From contig JAHHQV010000008.1 in the NCBI GenBank assembly GCA_020026175.1, forward strand, positions 1 to 59,569: a stretch of DNA of 59,569 nt. The letters run 5' to 3'. The notes under the pieces are model-generated. The model was not told the DNA's origin and searched no databases. It saw only the letters and a list, made by a program, of their open reading frames with translations. Made by a program: the position numbers and the translations under genes. The DNA is from Phocaeicola sp. (GTDB lineage Bacteria; Bacteroidota; Bacteroidia; Bacteroidales; Bacteroidaceae). Below are positions 44,028 through 53,202 of the stretch, one piece after another. The stretch's first letter is position 1, and the number at the start of each line of letters is the position of its first letter.

Positions 44028-44633
44028 CTATCTTTTGTTTGATAATGAAGAAAATATGGTATAAATTTGCTCTTCAAGGTTTCTTTTACCGTCATTTTCT
44101 ATCACGAAATCAGATTTTTCTAGTCTTTCTTTTTCGTCAAGCTGTGAGTTTATTCTGTCTATGACTCTTTTTCTTGTAGTATTGTCTCTTTTTATTACTC
44201 TTTCTACTCTTACCTCTAATGGGGCATGAACTGTAATTACTTTGTCTACAATGCAGTCAAATCCGGATTCGAATAGAATGGCGCTTTCTATAGCTGCAAT
44301 TTTATATCCTTCGCATTGTTTCTTTTCAGTCCACGAAATGAACTCTTCTTTTACACATGGATGAACTATTGAACTTATTTTTTCAGCATTGTCCTTCGAA
44401 GAGAAAAGGTATGACACCATCAAAGGTTTGTTTATGCAACCATCAACGTATATGTCTTCTCCTAAAAGTTCTTTCAACGATGCTATGATATGCTGATTGG
44501 TAGTCATTAGTAATTTAGCTTCCTTGTCTGAATCGAATACTGGAATACCCTTTTCTGTCAGCAACTTCGATATATATGATTTGCCGCTTCCTATTCCTCC
44601 AGTAAGTCCTAGTCTTAGTATGTTATTTTTCAT
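44028..44633 (-). CDS. coaE: Dephospho-CoA kinase
   Basis: Phosphorylates the 3'-OH of dephospho-CoA, the last step of CoA synthesis. 201 aa. Walker A LTGGIGSGKSYIS is near residue 9, DSDKEAKLL near 34, AAIESAILFESGFDCIVDKVITVHAPLEVRVERVIKRD near 118 and a late IENDGKRNLEEQI. The start overlaps the YbbR-domain gene by 11 nt, so the two are translationally coupled. It is the fourth and last gene of the nusB operon. Confidence 0.95.
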   Translation of the reverse strand: MKNNILRLGLTGGIGSGKSYISKLLTEKGIPVFDSDKEAKLLMTTNQHIIASLKELLGEDIYVDGCINKPLMVSYLFSSKDNAEKISSIVHPCVKEEFISWTEKKQCEGYKIAAIESAILFESGFDCIVDKVITVHAPLEVRVERVIKRDNTTRKRVIDRINSQLDEKERLEKSDFVIENDGKRNLEEQIYTIFSSLSNKR

Positions 44634-45648
44634 CTTCTGTTGCCGTGTTTGAAGTCTCTTCTATTAAGTATTCTACTTCTGATGGGTTGATTCTTATATG
44701 TGAGACTTTGTCTGTATATGATTTTACCTTCAACTTTACTTTTTCTTTTTTCGTATTTATATCATTGTAGTCTACATTAATGCAGAAATCTGACGCAGAT
44801 ATGGCCTGATAGTCTTTAAGTCCAACCTGTAGTGTTACTTGTGCTTTTGAAGGGAATGTTCTCAAAGTCTTTCCTTTTGGAAAGTCAATTCCTTCAATTG
44901 GTATTTCCAAAGTTTTTTCTGAATACATATCTACAGAAATAGAAACATTACATGTGGATGGCTCGAACTTCGCTCCTTCAATTCTTTTTAGCATAACGTT
45001 TCTTTTAGTCTCTTCGGATATGTTCTCACAGTCTAGAGGTGATATGTAAGCCGATTGTATGTCATTCAGTACATACTGAGGGGCGTATACAATAACAGAA
45101 TCGGGCGATATCTTTATGTCTGATATATAATATTGCATTGCAGGAGTGATTTTCCCGTTGGTCATTACAGGCACTTTTTTCATGATACCTTCCGAGTAGA
45201 TGAATCCTATACTGTCGGGTAAAAGTGAAGTCAGTTTGGTAGAAGTATTTAGCTGTGCCAAGACTTTCTTTATCAGTTCTGAATGAGGTACAATGACATT
45301 TGGTCCTGATTTTTTATATTCTTCAAAATCAATGAAAACTGGCAGGAAAGATCTCCCCAGCATATAGTTCATCAGCACAGTTCCTCTGTCTTCAACTCTT
45401 ACTTTTACTTCATTCTGCAATTCGGATGTAATAATAACATCCTTGGGTACGTTTTTTAACTTTAGTGGTATAGTAAACTCAGTCTGGTAATTATCATCGA
45501 GCATCTTTAATCCCCAAAAGCAGAATGAAACCACAACAAAAAACAAAAAAATCAGAAATTCCCTGCTTTTGTCGCTTAGCAGGAAGTTTCTGATTTTATT
45601 GTATTGTGTCTTTGAGAATTCTTTGATGTTCTTAGTATCGAACAACAT
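44623..45648 (-). CDS. YbbR/CdaR-like domain protein, membrane-anchored
   Basis: 341 aa. An N-terminal cytoplasmic segment and one membrane helix (FLIFLFFVVVSFCFWGL, about residues 33-49) precede an extracytoplasmic part built of repeated YbbR-type beta modules (TEFTIPLKLKNVPKDVIITSELQNEVKVRVEDRG, SPDSVIVYAPQYVLNDIQSAYI, KTLRTFPSKAQVTLQVGLKDY). In Firmicutes, YbbR/CdaR regulates the c-di-AMP cyclase CdaA. No cyclase gene is adjacent here, so that role is not supported. It lies 8 nt after yajC. Confidence 0.82.
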   Translation of the reverse strand: MLFDTKNIKEFSKTQYNKIRNFLLSDKSREFLIFLFFVVVSFCFWGLKMLDDNYQTEFTIPLKLKNVPKDVIITSELQNEVKVRVEDRGTVLMNYMLGRSFLPVFIDFEEYKKSGPNVIVPHSELIKKVLAQLNTSTKLTSLLPDSIGFIYSEGIMKKVPVMTNGKITPAMQYYISDIKISPDSVIVYAPQYVLNDIQSAYISPLDCENISEETKRNVMLKRIEGAKFEPSTCNVSISVDMYSEKTLEIPIEGIDFPKGKTLRTFPSKAQVTLQVGLKDYQAISASDFCINVDYNDINTKKEKVKLKVKSYTDKVSHIRINPSEVEYLIEETSNTATEDEK

Positions 45649-45656
45649 AATATAGA

Positions 45657-45965
45657 TTATTTATTAGCCTGAGCTTGTGCATCGGCATATATAGAATTCT
45701 TGTCAACTTTAATTTTCACACCTGAAGCAATTTCTACTGTAACAGTATAGTCTTCAATTTCTTTAACCTTACCGTATATTCCACCTGCTGTGATTACAGA
45801 CTGACCTACTTCAAGGTTCTTGCGGAAATTGGCGATTTCCTTTTGCTTCTTGTTCTGTGGGCGAATCATAAAAAAGTACATAATAGCAAATATCGCTATC
45901 ATCATAATCAGGAATGAAAGGTTGCTTCCACCCTGAGCTTGCAACATGACTGTCAATAAATTCAT
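45657..45965 (-). CDS. yajC: Preprotein translocase accessory subunit YajC
   Basis: 102 aa. One membrane helix at about residues 17-35 (LSFLIMMIAIFAIMYFFMI) is followed by RPQNKKQKEIANFRKNLEVGQSVITAGGIYGKVKEIEDYTVTVEIASGVKIKVDKNSI, the YajC signature. It assists SecDF-YajC in protein export. The second gene of the nusB operon. Confidence 0.95.
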   Translation of the reverse strand: MNLLTVMLQAQGGSNLSFLIMMIAIFAIMYFFMIRPQNKKQKEIANFRKNLEVGQSVITAGGIYGKVKEIEDYTVTVEIASGVKIKVDKNSIYADAQAQANK

Positions 45966-46005
45966 ATTCTTATTGTTACTAAATTAATATTTACGGACAA
46001 ATATA

Positions 46006-46932
46006 TCAATTTTTAGTCAGCTTGTTTTCCTTTTTCAGTTTATTAACTATAGCATCTAGAGTTCCATTGATGAATCCACCGCTTCTAGGAGTGCTGTAAA
46101 GTTTTGCTATTTCCACATACTCGTTAAGAGAAACATTTACAGGAATGTTAGGGAAACTCAAAATTTCAGCAAGTGCTATCTGCATTATAATGACATCCAT
46201 TACAGCTACACGGTTCAAATCCCAATTTTTGGATGTTTCGCTGATCAGATGGCGATAATATTCGGCATTCAATATTGCACGACGGAATAGACGTCTTGCA
46301 AAATCTTGGTCTTCTTCATCTTTAAACTCAGGAAGAAGTTCCTGCTTTGCACCGTTTTTAGGATCAAAACGCTTGATTGTTTTCAGAACGAATGTATCTA
46401 CAATTTCTTTGTCATCGTTCCAATACAAACTTTGATCTTCTAGGATTTCATCAAGAGCGGTGTTGTTGAAGATGATGTTTTTGTAAATCTTTCTCCAAAA
46501 CTCACGGTCTTCATCGTATGAAGATGTTTCGCTGGCCATATATTCCTTATATATGTCGCTTTCCATGATTTGTTCACAAAGAGATTTGATGAAGTCAACT
46601 TCATTGTCCCAGCTTTTCTTCTGAGAAACTGCAAAAGCATTCAACTCTTTGTTAGCTTCCAGTTGGGCAATGAATTTGTTTTCAACAAACTTCATGTTGG
46701 GTGATAACTCTTCTTTTGTCGGTGCTAGCTTGTTTTTCGCTATGTCAATTCGCTTATTGGCATAACGTGTTACAGTTACCATTAGAAGTAAAAGATAATT
46801 GTACAAATCGTACGCCTTGGATAAACTGAAGAATAACTCTTTTTCTGCAGTATCCAAGTTCTTGCCGCCATTTTGGTAATAGGCATAAATAATCTGAACT
46901 ATTTTCAGACGAATGAGAACTCTGTTTATCAT
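46006..46932 (-). CDS. nusB: Transcription antitermination factor NusB (long form)
   Basis: 308 aa, about twice the E. coli protein. The NusB fold is recognisable in the C-terminal half: DFARRLFRRAILNAEYYRHLISETSKNWDLNRVAVMDVIIMQIALAEILSFPNIPVNVSLNEYVEIAKLYSTPRSGGFINGTLDAIVNKL. The N-terminal RVLIRLKIVQIIYAYYQ keeps the RNA-contacting helix. The extra middle is a helical insertion, which I recall as general in Bacteroidota NusB. Family role: binds boxA RNA with S10 in rRNA antitermination. The first gene of the operon, promoter at 46957-46964. Confidence 0.92.
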   Translation of the reverse strand: MINRVLIRLKIVQIIYAYYQNGGKNLDTAEKELFFSLSKAYDLYNYLLLLMVTVTRYANKRIDIAKNKLAPTKEELSPNMKFVENKFIAQLEANKELNAFAVSQKKSWDNEVDFIKSLCEQIMESDIYKEYMASETSSYDEDREFWRKIYKNIIFNNTALDEILEDQSLYWNDDKEIVDTFVLKTIKRFDPKNGAKQELLPEFKDEEDQDFARRLFRRAILNAEYYRHLISETSKNWDLNRVAVMDVIIMQIALAEILSFPNIPVNVSLNEYVEIAKLYSTPRSGGFINGTLDAIVNKLKKENKLTKN

Positions 46933-46956
46933 ATTAAAGATGTAAATTTTCGACTA

Positions 46957-46964
46957 CAAAAGTA
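46957..46964 (-). promoter_or_regulatory. -7 promoter element for nusB operon
   Basis: The minus strand reads TACTTTTG, 25 nt upstream of the nusB start codon. Confidence 0.55.
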
Positions 46965-47110
46965 TATAATTAATTCTATTTGGACAATGTTGTACTTTTT
47001 TTTTCTGATTTTTTATAGGTTTTATTCTATTTTCCCTTTTCTATCCTTTGCATATTGAAAAAAAATATTCACCTTTGGGCAGTTTTTCGTAATATAAAGT
47101 ATAGTAAACT

Positions 47111-47473
47111 ATGGAAGATTTAAGAAAGAAGAGTACAACAGAGACTGATAAAGAAATAGTGTTTTCTAAAGCTATCAAGGCAGGAAAGAGAATTTATTAC
47201 CTTGATGTAAGAAAAAACAGAAAAGACGAGATGTTTTTGGCTATCACGGAAAGTAAGAAGGTGGTAAACGGTGAAAGCGAATCTCCTTCGGTAAGTTTTG
47301 AAAAGCATAAGATATTCCTTTATAAGGAAGATTTGGGCAAATTTATGGAAGGTATCAATGAAGCTGTGAATTTCATAAACGAAGGAAACTCATCACATGA
47401 AGACGTAGTGTCTGCAGATGAAGCGGCTGGTCATTATTCTTCGGATGAGATAAAGATTGACATTGATTTTTGA
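47111..47473 (+). CDS. DUF3276 (PUR-alpha-like) protein
   Basis: 120 aa. VFSKAIKAGKRIYYLDVRKNRKDEMFLAITESKKV and FEKHKIFLYKEDLGKFMEGINEAVNFI form the single PUR repeat of DUF3276. Bacterial PUR-alpha homologues bind single-stranded nucleic acid. The C-terminal tail is acidic (SSDEIKIDIDF). It is divergent from nusB; no clear TAnnTTTG match was found in the 150-nt gap. The 255 nt after it contain only the rplY promoter region. Confidence 0.85.
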   Translation: MEDLRKKSTTETDKEIVFSKAIKAGKRIYYLDVRKNRKDEMFLAITESKKVVNGESESPSVSFEKHKIFLYKEDLGKFMEGINEAVNFINEGNSSHEDVVSADEAAGHYSSDEIKIDIDF

Positions 47474-47612
47474 TTGATGGGATATGCTCAAATTGACTTG
47501 CCTGTTTCATGCTGGATGGAATGGATGATGAAAAAAAATGATATAAATATGTATTTGTGTGTTTTATTTATAAAAACGAGTAAAGTTTTTTTGAGTATTT
47601 AAAATAAATGTG

Positions 47613-47620
47613 TAATTTTG
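47613..47620 (+). promoter_or_regulatory. rplY: -7 promoter element for rplY
   Basis: TAATTTTGCAGCG, 109 nt before the rplY ATG, leaving a leader of about 100 nt. Confidence 0.55.
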
Positions 47621-47637
47621 CAGCGCTTTTTCAAGCT

Positions 47638-47665
47638 CATCGTGTGATATACCGCATCGTGTGAT
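47638..47665 (+). repeat. 11-bp direct repeat in the rplY leader
   Basis: CATCGTGTGAT occurs at 47638-47648 and 47655-47665, 17 nt apart. The second copy can form a small CATC/GATG stem. It lies in the untranslated leader of ribosomal protein L25, a place where autoregulatory sites occur. Confidence 0.5.
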
Positions 47666-47728
47666 GGCGAATTAAGCAAAAATGTGAATTAGAACTTAAT
47701 TTAGAGTAACACAAAAAATAACAAAACA

Positions 47729-48331
47729 ATGAAATCAATTGAAATCAAAGGATCTTTAAGATCAGAAATTGGAAAGAAAGCTACACGTGAACTACGTAAG
47801 TCAAACGGTGTTCCTTGTGTTCTTTACGGAATAGAAAAAGATGCAAACGGTAACCCAGTTGCAACTCATTTCACAGTATCTAACGATGAACTTCGTAAGT
47901 TGGTTTACACTCCACACATCTACGTTGTAGACTTGAATATTGATGGTAAGGTAGTGAACGCTATCATGAAAGATATACAGTTCCACCCAGTTAAGGATAA
48001 TATTCTTCACGTGGATTTCCTTCAGATTAACGAATCTAATCCTATAGTTATGGAAGTTCCTGTTAAACTTGAAGGTTTGGCTGAAGGTGTTAAGGCTGGT
48101 GGTAAATTGGCATTGCAGGTACGTAAGTTGAAAGTTAAAGCTTTGTACAGCGCAATCCCTGAAAGACTTGTAATTGATGTAACTAGCTTGGGTCTTGGTA
48201 AGACTGTCAAAGTTGGTGAATTGAGCTATGAAGGTCTTCAGCTTCTTAATGCTAAGGAAGCTGTCGTTTGTGCAGTTAAATTGACTCGTGCTGCTCGTGG
48301 TGCTCAGGCTGCAGCTGCTGCTAAGAAATGA
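47729..48331 (+). CDS. rplY: 50S ribosomal protein L25/general stress protein Ctc
   Basis: 200 aa, the long TL5/CTC type: an N-terminal 5S rRNA-binding L25 domain (about 1-90, KGSLRSEIGKKATRELRKSNGVPCVLYG) and a C-terminal beta domain (about 95-185, VPVKLEGLAEGVKAGGKLALQVRKLKVKA). An alanine-rich tail AARGAQAAAAAKK follows. Codon use is biased as expected for a highly expressed gene. It is followed by pth after 35 nt, a common pairing. Confidence 0.96.
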   Translation: MKSIEIKGSLRSEIGKKATRELRKSNGVPCVLYGIEKDANGNPVATHFTVSNDELRKLVYTPHIYVVDLNIDGKVVNAIMKDIQFHPVKDNILHVDFLQINESNPIVMEVPVKLEGLAEGVKAGGKLALQVRKLKVKALYSAIPERLVIDVTSLGLGKTVKVGELSYEGLQLLNAKEAVVCAVKLTRAARGAQAAAAAKK

Positions 48332-48366
48332 TTTTAGCTGAACTAACAACGACAAATCCTTATTGA

Positions 48367-48930
48367 ATGAAATATTTGATAGTTGGACTGGGAAATATCG
48401 GTGATGAATACCGTGATACCCGTCATAATATTGGATTTATGGTATTGGACGCCCTTGCTAAGGCGTCCAATATTGTTTTTAGTGACAAACGTTATGGGGC
48501 AATAGCCAATATGTCACTTAAAGGACGTCAGCTTATATTGCTGAAACCGTCTACTTATATGAATCTTAGCGGAAATGCTGTCAGATACTGGATGCAGCAG
48601 GAAAAGATTCCGCTGGAAAATGTTCTGGTGATAGTAGATGATTTGGCACTTCCTATAGGGGCTCTTCGTCTGAAAGGCAAGGGTAGTGATGCCGGTCATA
48701 ATGGATTGAAGCATATTGCTGCAACATTGGGAACTCAAAGCTACTCTAGACTAAAATTTGGAATAGGAAATGATTTTCCCAAAGGAGGACAAGTTGATTT
48801 TGTTTTGGGGCAGTTTGATGATGAAGCTTGGAAAATACTCCCGGAAAGGATTGGACTTGCCGGAGAGGTGATAAAGAGTTTTTGTCTGGCTGGACTGAAT
48901 ATAACAATGAATCAGTATAACAACAAGTAA
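48367..48930 (+). CDS. pth: Peptidyl-tRNA hydrolase
   Basis: Recycles peptidyl-tRNA dropped from ribosomes. 187 aa. YLIVGLGNIGDEYRDTRHNIGFMVLD contains the catalytic His20 environment, KPSTYMNLSG the Asn contact, and VIVDDLALPIGALRLKGKGSDAGHNGLKHI the Asp and second Asn. The stop overlaps the S4-domain gene start by one base (TAATG). Confidence 0.96.
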   Translation: MKYLIVGLGNIGDEYRDTRHNIGFMVLDALAKASNIVFSDKRYGAIANMSLKGRQLILLKPSTYMNLSGNAVRYWMQQEKIPLENVLVIVDDLALPIGALRLKGKGSDAGHNGLKHIAATLGTQSYSRLKFGIGNDFPKGGQVDFVLGQFDDEAWKILPERIGLAGEVIKSFCLAGLNITMNQYNNK

Positions 48931-49337
48931 TGATGGTAGAAGCAAGAATTGATAAATGGTTGTGGGCCGCACGCATATTCAAGACTAGGACGATAGCTGC
49001 CGAGGCTTGTAAGAAAGGAAGGGTAAGTGTAAATGGAGCACAGGTAAAACCGGCTAGAATGGTTAAATCAGGTGATGTCATTAATGTGAAGAAATCTCCT
49101 ATAACATATTCTTTCAAGGTCTTGCAGGCAATAGAAAAAAGGGTTGGCGCGAAACTGCTTCCTGAAATAATGGAAAATGTCACAACTCCTGAGCAGTATG
49201 AGCTGTTGGAGATGAGTAAAATCAGTGGCTTTATTGATAGAGCTAGAGGAACAGGAAGGCCTACCAAGAAGGACAGAAGAGATCTTGATGATTTCTTTGC
49301 ACCTGAATATATTGATGATTTTGACGACGACGAATAA
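48930..49337 (+). CDS. S4-domain RNA-binding protein (Hsp15-like)
   Basis: 135 aa. The N-terminal S4 domain (RIDKWLWAARIFKTRTIAAEACKKGRVSVNGAQVKPARMVKSGDVINVKK) matches HslR/Hsp15, which rescues stalled 50S subunits carrying nascent chains. That agrees with the neighbouring pth. The C-terminus is acidic (FDDDE). Initiation at 48930 overlaps the pth stop; a second ATG follows at 48933. The terminator lies at 49343-49388. Confidence 0.9.
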   Translation: MMVEARIDKWLWAARIFKTRTIAAEACKKGRVSVNGAQVKPARMVKSGDVINVKKSPITYSFKVLQAIEKRVGAKLLPEIMENVTTPEQYELLEMSKISGFIDRARGTGRPTKKDRRDLDDFFAPEYIDDFDDDE

Positions 49338-49342
49338 ATAGG

Positions 49343-49388
49343 AAACCGTATCTGTAATGTCTGTAATGATATTCGGATACGGTTTTTT
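49343..49388 (+). terminator. Terminator of rplY-pth-S4 operon
   Basis: AAACCGTATC (49343-49352) pairs with GATACGGTTT (49376-49385), then TTTTG. The loop holds a TGTAATG repeat. Confidence 0.88.
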
Positions 49389-49478
49389 TGTTGTATTGAG
49401 GCTTTATTAATTTTCTTTAATGATAAAGCATGTTTCGAAAAATATGACCATCTTTGCAGTTAATAGAATATTCTGAAA

Positions 49479-51845
49479 ATGACAAAATACTTAGATGAAT
49501 TAAATGAGGGTCAGCTTTCTGCTGTACTGTATAATGATGGACCATCACTTGTTATTGCTGGTGCGGGTTCGGGCAAGACTCGTGTTCTTACTTATAAGAT
49601 AGCTTATTTGTTGGATAACGGCTATGAGCCATGGTCTATTTTAGCTTTGACGTTTACCAATAAGGCAGCCCGTGAGATGAAGGAAAGAATATCCAGGACT
49701 GTAGGTAGTGAAAAGGCACGATATTTATGGATGGGTACTTTCCATTCTGTATTTTCTCGTATCCTTAGAGCTGAAGCTGAGACTATTGGTTTTACATCCA
49801 ATTTTACGATATATGACTCTTCTGACTCCAAGAGCCTTATAAAGTCAATAATAAAAGAATTGGGATTGGATGAAAAGGTTTATAAGCCTGGACTGGTCCA
49901 GTCGCGTATAAGCAATGCCAAGAATCATCTTGTGTCTCCTGAGACTTATAGTGCCAATAGAGAACTTTGTGAGTATGATGCTCAGTGTAAGGTTCCGTCT
50001 GTTAAGGATATATACAGAAGGTATTGTGCAAGATGTCGCCAAAGTGATGCTATGGATTTTGATGATTTGCTTGTCAATACCTATAATCTTCTCAAAAGTC
50101 ATCCGGACGTGTGTGAAAGGTATGCAGATAGATTCAGGTATGTGCTGGTGGATGAGTATCAGGATACTAATTTCGCACAGCATAGTATTGTGCTTCAGCT
50201 TACAGAAAAGAACCAGCGTGTTTGTGTGGTGGGGGATGACGCACAGAGTATTTATTCTTTCAGAGGGGCAAATATTGATAATATATTAAAATTCACCCGT
50301 CTGTATAATGATGCCCGTCTGTTTAAGCTTGAACAGAATTATCGTTCTACAAAAATGATTGTTAGGGCAGCAAATAGCCTTATAGAAAAGAATAGGGAGC
50401 AGATTAAAAAGGAGGTTTTTTCGGAGAATGCCGATGGCAATCCTATAACAGTTCAAAGTGCTTATAGTGATGTGGAAGAAGGTGAGATAGTAGCCAATAA
50501 AGTTTCGCGTATTCATTCTGAAAAAGGATGTCCTTTCAGTGATTTTGCTATTCTATATAGGACCAATGCGCAAAGCCGTATATTTGAGGAGGCTTTTCGT
50601 AAACGTTCTATTCCATACAAAATATATGGAGGCTTGTCTTTTTATCAGCGTAAGGAAATAAAAGATGTCATAGCTTATTTCCGTTTGGCGGTAAATCCTC
50701 ATGATGGAGAGGCCCTTAAAAGGGTGATAAACTATCCGGTGCGTGGCATTGGTGATACTACTATGGGGAAGATTAATGCTGCATCAGCCCAATACGATGT
50801 AAGTTTGTGGACTGTCTTGAACGAACCTTTGGCTTATGGCTTGAACTTTAATAAAGGTACTCATGCCAAACTTCAGGCTTTCCGTGATCTGATATCAGGC
50901 TTTGTGGCTTCAGCTTCCGAAGTTAATGCTTATGAACTGGGTAGGGAGATAGTAAGTAGCTCTGGTATCATAAGAGATATATACCAGGACAGGTCTCCTG
51001 AAAATCTTAGTAGGCAGGAAAATATAGACGAACTGGTGAACGGTATGTTTGATTTTTGCAGTTCAAGACGCGAAGAGGGTAGTGAACGGTTGTTTTTGTC
51101 CGATTATCTTTCAGAGGTGTCTTTGCTTACGGATCAGGACAATGATGATGATGATTCTCCTAAAGTGACTCTTATGACGATACATTCGGCCAAAGGGCTG
51201 GAATTTAAGAATGTATTTATAGTCGGTATGGAAGAAGGCTTGTTCCCCGGTGCGATGTCGTCCGATTCGTTTAAGGCATTGGAGGAGGAAAGAAGACTTT
51301 TTTATGTAGCTATAACCAGGGCTGAAGAAAGTTGTTGTATAACTTATGCAAAAAGCAGATATAAATATGGTAAGCTTGAGTTCTCTAATCCTAGTAGATT
51401 TATCAAGGATATTAATCGTGACTATCTTTATTTCCCTTCAGGTAATGAATTGTCTGTAAGGAATGTATCCAGTGGTGTCTCTTCTAATGATGTTGAGCGT
51501 AATTATTCAAGAAGTTATGAAAAGAAGGAAAATTATAGCGGAAGAGGTTCGTCGATGTTTGATGGCGGAGAGATACCTCAAGAACTTCCACGTTTTGTAA
51601 AGCCTTCTATGCCGAAAAAATTGGTTAAGGTTCCTGTCTCTTCTGATGTGCCTTCTTCCGAATCTGCTGCTTCTGGCGGAGCTTTTGGAGTTTCGGTTGG
51701 CAAAGTGATACAACATGAACGTTTTGGAATTGGTGAAATAATAAAGATGGAAGGGGCGGGAGATAACTGTAAGGCTACTGTAATATTTGAGAATGTAGGA
51801 GAAAAACAATTGCTTCTTAAGTTTGCACGCTTTAAAGTAATGTGA
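49479..51845 (+). CDS. PcrA/UvrD-type ATP-dependent DNA helicase
   Basis: 788 aa, intact SF1A helicase. LNEGQLSAVLYNDG (Q motif), GAGSGKTRVL (Walker A) near 28-37, LALTFTNKAAREMKERI (Ia), VLVDEYQDTNFAQH (Walker B) near 223, VVGDDAQSIYSFRGA (III), LEQNYRST (IV), LMTIHSAKGLEFKNVFIVGMEEGLFP (V) and EEERRLFYVAITRAEE (VI). The C-terminal 40 aa (GKVIQHERFGIGEIIKMEGAG) form the Tudor-like RNA-polymerase-binding end seen in PcrA/UvrD. Roles: nucleotide excision repair and removal of stalled complexes. It follows a gap with CATCTTTGCAG, a weak -7 match. Confidence 0.94.
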   Translation: MTKYLDELNEGQLSAVLYNDGPSLVIAGAGSGKTRVLTYKIAYLLDNGYEPWSILALTFTNKAAREMKERISRTVGSEKARYLWMGTFHSVFSRILRAEAETIGFTSNFTIYDSSDSKSLIKSIIKELGLDEKVYKPGLVQSRISNAKNHLVSPETYSANRELCEYDAQCKVPSVKDIYRRYCARCRQSDAMDFDDLLVNTYNLLKSHPDVCERYADRFRYVLVDEYQDTNFAQHSIVLQLTEKNQRVCVVGDDAQSIYSFRGANIDNILKFTRLYNDARLFKLEQNYRSTKMIVRAANSLIEKNREQIKKEVFSENADGNPITVQSAYSDVEEGEIVANKVSRIHSEKGCPFSDFAILYRTNAQSRIFEEAFRKRSIPYKIYGGLSFYQRKEIKDVIAYFRLAVNPHDGEALKRVINYPVRGIGDTTMGKINAASAQYDVSLWTVLNEPLAYGLNFNKGTHAKLQAFRDLISGFVASASEVNAYELGREIVSSSGIIRDIYQDRSPENLSRQENIDELVNGMFDFCSSRREEGSERLFLSDYLSEVSLLTDQDNDDDDSPKVTLMTIHSAKGLEFKNVFIVGMEEGLFPGAMSSDSFKALEEERRLFYVAITRAEESCCITYAKSRYKYGKLEFSNPSRFIKDINRDYLYFPSGNELSVRNVSSGVSSNDVERNYSRSYEKKENYSGRGSSMFDGGEIPQELPRFVKPSMPKKLVKVPVSSDVPSSESAASGGAFGVSVGKVIQHERFGIGEIIKMEGAGDNCKATVIFENVGEKQLLLKFARFKVM

Positions 51846-51886
51846 TAAAAACGTATACGTATAATATAATAAATTGTTATAGATAA

Positions 51887-53050
51887 ATGTTTGATTGTTC
51901 AGAAGTTCCGTCTCCATGTTATGTAATGGAGGAGAAATTGCTTAGGAGAAATCTAAGTTTGATAAAGAGTGTAGCTGATTCTGCAGGAGTAGAGATAATA
52001 TTGGCTTTCAAGGCTTTTGCCATGTGGAAATCATTTCCTATTTTCAGAGAATATATAAAGTATACTACTGCCAGTTCTGAATATGAAGCCAGATTGGCTT
52101 ATGAGGAGTTTGGCAGTAGGGCTCATTCATATTCTCCAGCCTATACGGAGGATAATATTGAATCTTTCTTGAAGTATAGTAGTCATGTTACTTTTAATTC
52201 GATGTCTCAATTCAATAGATTTTATTCTTATGTGGAGAAATCGGATTATGATATATCGTGTGGAGTACGAATAAACCCTGAATATTCTGAGGTTGAGGTG
52301 GAATTGTATAATCCTTGTGCTCCTGGTACCCGATTTGGAGTTACTGCAGATATGTTGCCTGATGATTTGCCGAAAGGGATAGAAGGGTTTCATTGCCATT
52401 GCCATTGCGAATCTAGCTCTTATGAACTTGAAAGAACTCTTGCTCATATTGAGGAAAAGTTCTCTAAGTGGCTTCCTTGTATTAAATGGTTGAATCTTGG
52501 AGGTGGACATCTGATGACTAGGAATGATTATGATGTGAATCATCTGATAAAATTACTGAAGGGTATTAAAGAAAGATATCCTAATCTTCATATTATATTA
52601 GAACCAGGTTCTGCCTTTACGTGGCAGACTGGTCCCTTGGTTTCTAGCGTGGTTGATATTGTTGAAAATAAAGGTATTCGTACTGCTATTTTGGATGTAA
52701 GCTTCACGTGCCATATGCCTGATTGCCTTGAAATGCCTTATCAGCCAGTTGTAAGGGGGGCTGAGGCTTTACCTGATGAAGTGGTGAAAAATGCTTCTTT
52801 TGAAGATAATATATATCGTTTGGGAGGTAATAGCTGCTTGAGTGGAGATTATATGGGTAGTTGGAGGTTTGAGCACGAATTGTATGTGGGAGAAAGAATA
52901 GTTTTTGAGGATATGATACATTATACGATGGTCAAAACAAATATGTTTAATGGTATTCATCATCCTTCTATTGCAATTTTACATTTGAATGGCGAACTTG
53001 AGGTATTCAAAAAATTTGGATACGAAGATTACCGTGACAGAATGAGCTAA
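51887..53050 (+). CDS. nspC: Carboxynorspermidine/carboxyspermidine decarboxylase
   Basis: PLP-dependent fold III decarboxylase forming (nor)spermidine. 387 aa. VPSPCYVMEEKLLRRNL opens the barrel; IILAFKAFAMWKSFP holds the PLP-lysine. GFHCHCHCESSSYELERTL, LNLGGGHLMT and ILEPGSAFTWQTG bind the cofactor phosphate. LGGNSCLSGDYMG contains the active-site Cys-Asp supplied to the partner subunit. The partner dehydrogenase is not in this window. It starts 41 nt after the helicase stop and may be co-transcribed. Confidence 0.93.
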   Translation: MFDCSEVPSPCYVMEEKLLRRNLSLIKSVADSAGVEIILAFKAFAMWKSFPIFREYIKYTTASSEYEARLAYEEFGSRAHSYSPAYTEDNIESFLKYSSHVTFNSMSQFNRFYSYVEKSDYDISCGVRINPEYSEVEVELYNPCAPGTRFGVTADMLPDDLPKGIEGFHCHCHCESSSYELERTLAHIEEKFSKWLPCIKWLNLGGGHLMTRNDYDVNHLIKLLKGIKERYPNLHIILEPGSAFTWQTGPLVSSVVDIVENKGIRTAILDVSFTCHMPDCLEMPYQPVVRGAEALPDEVVKNASFEDNIYRLGGNSCLSGDYMGSWRFEHELYVGERIVFEDMIHYTMVKTNMFNGIHHPSIAILHLNGELEVFKKFGYEDYRDRMS

Positions 53051-53153
53051 TTTTTTTGATTTTTATATATGCTGGAAATCAAGTAGTTGGGAAAAAAGTT
53101 GAGAAAATCAGTGAAAAATAGCTTGAAAAGTTTGGTAGTTTGAAAAAATGCTG

Positions 53154-53161
53154 TACCTTTG
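53154..53161 (+). promoter_or_regulatory. -7 promoter element of the tRNA cluster
   Basis: TACCTTTGCA, 41 nt before the first tRNA. Confidence 0.6.
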
Positions 53162-53197
53162 CACTCGCAATCAGGAAATGAATAACGATTGCGAGTG
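53162..53197 (+). promoter_or_regulatory. Leader hairpin of the tRNA cluster
   Basis: CACTCGCAATC (53162-53172) pairs perfectly over 11 bp with GATTGCGAGTG (53187-53197), 14-nt loop. It starts at the predicted transcription start region and ends 5 nt before tRNA-Gly. It is probably a stability or processing structure of the precursor. Confidence 0.65.
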
Positions 53198-53202
53198 ATA
53201 AT

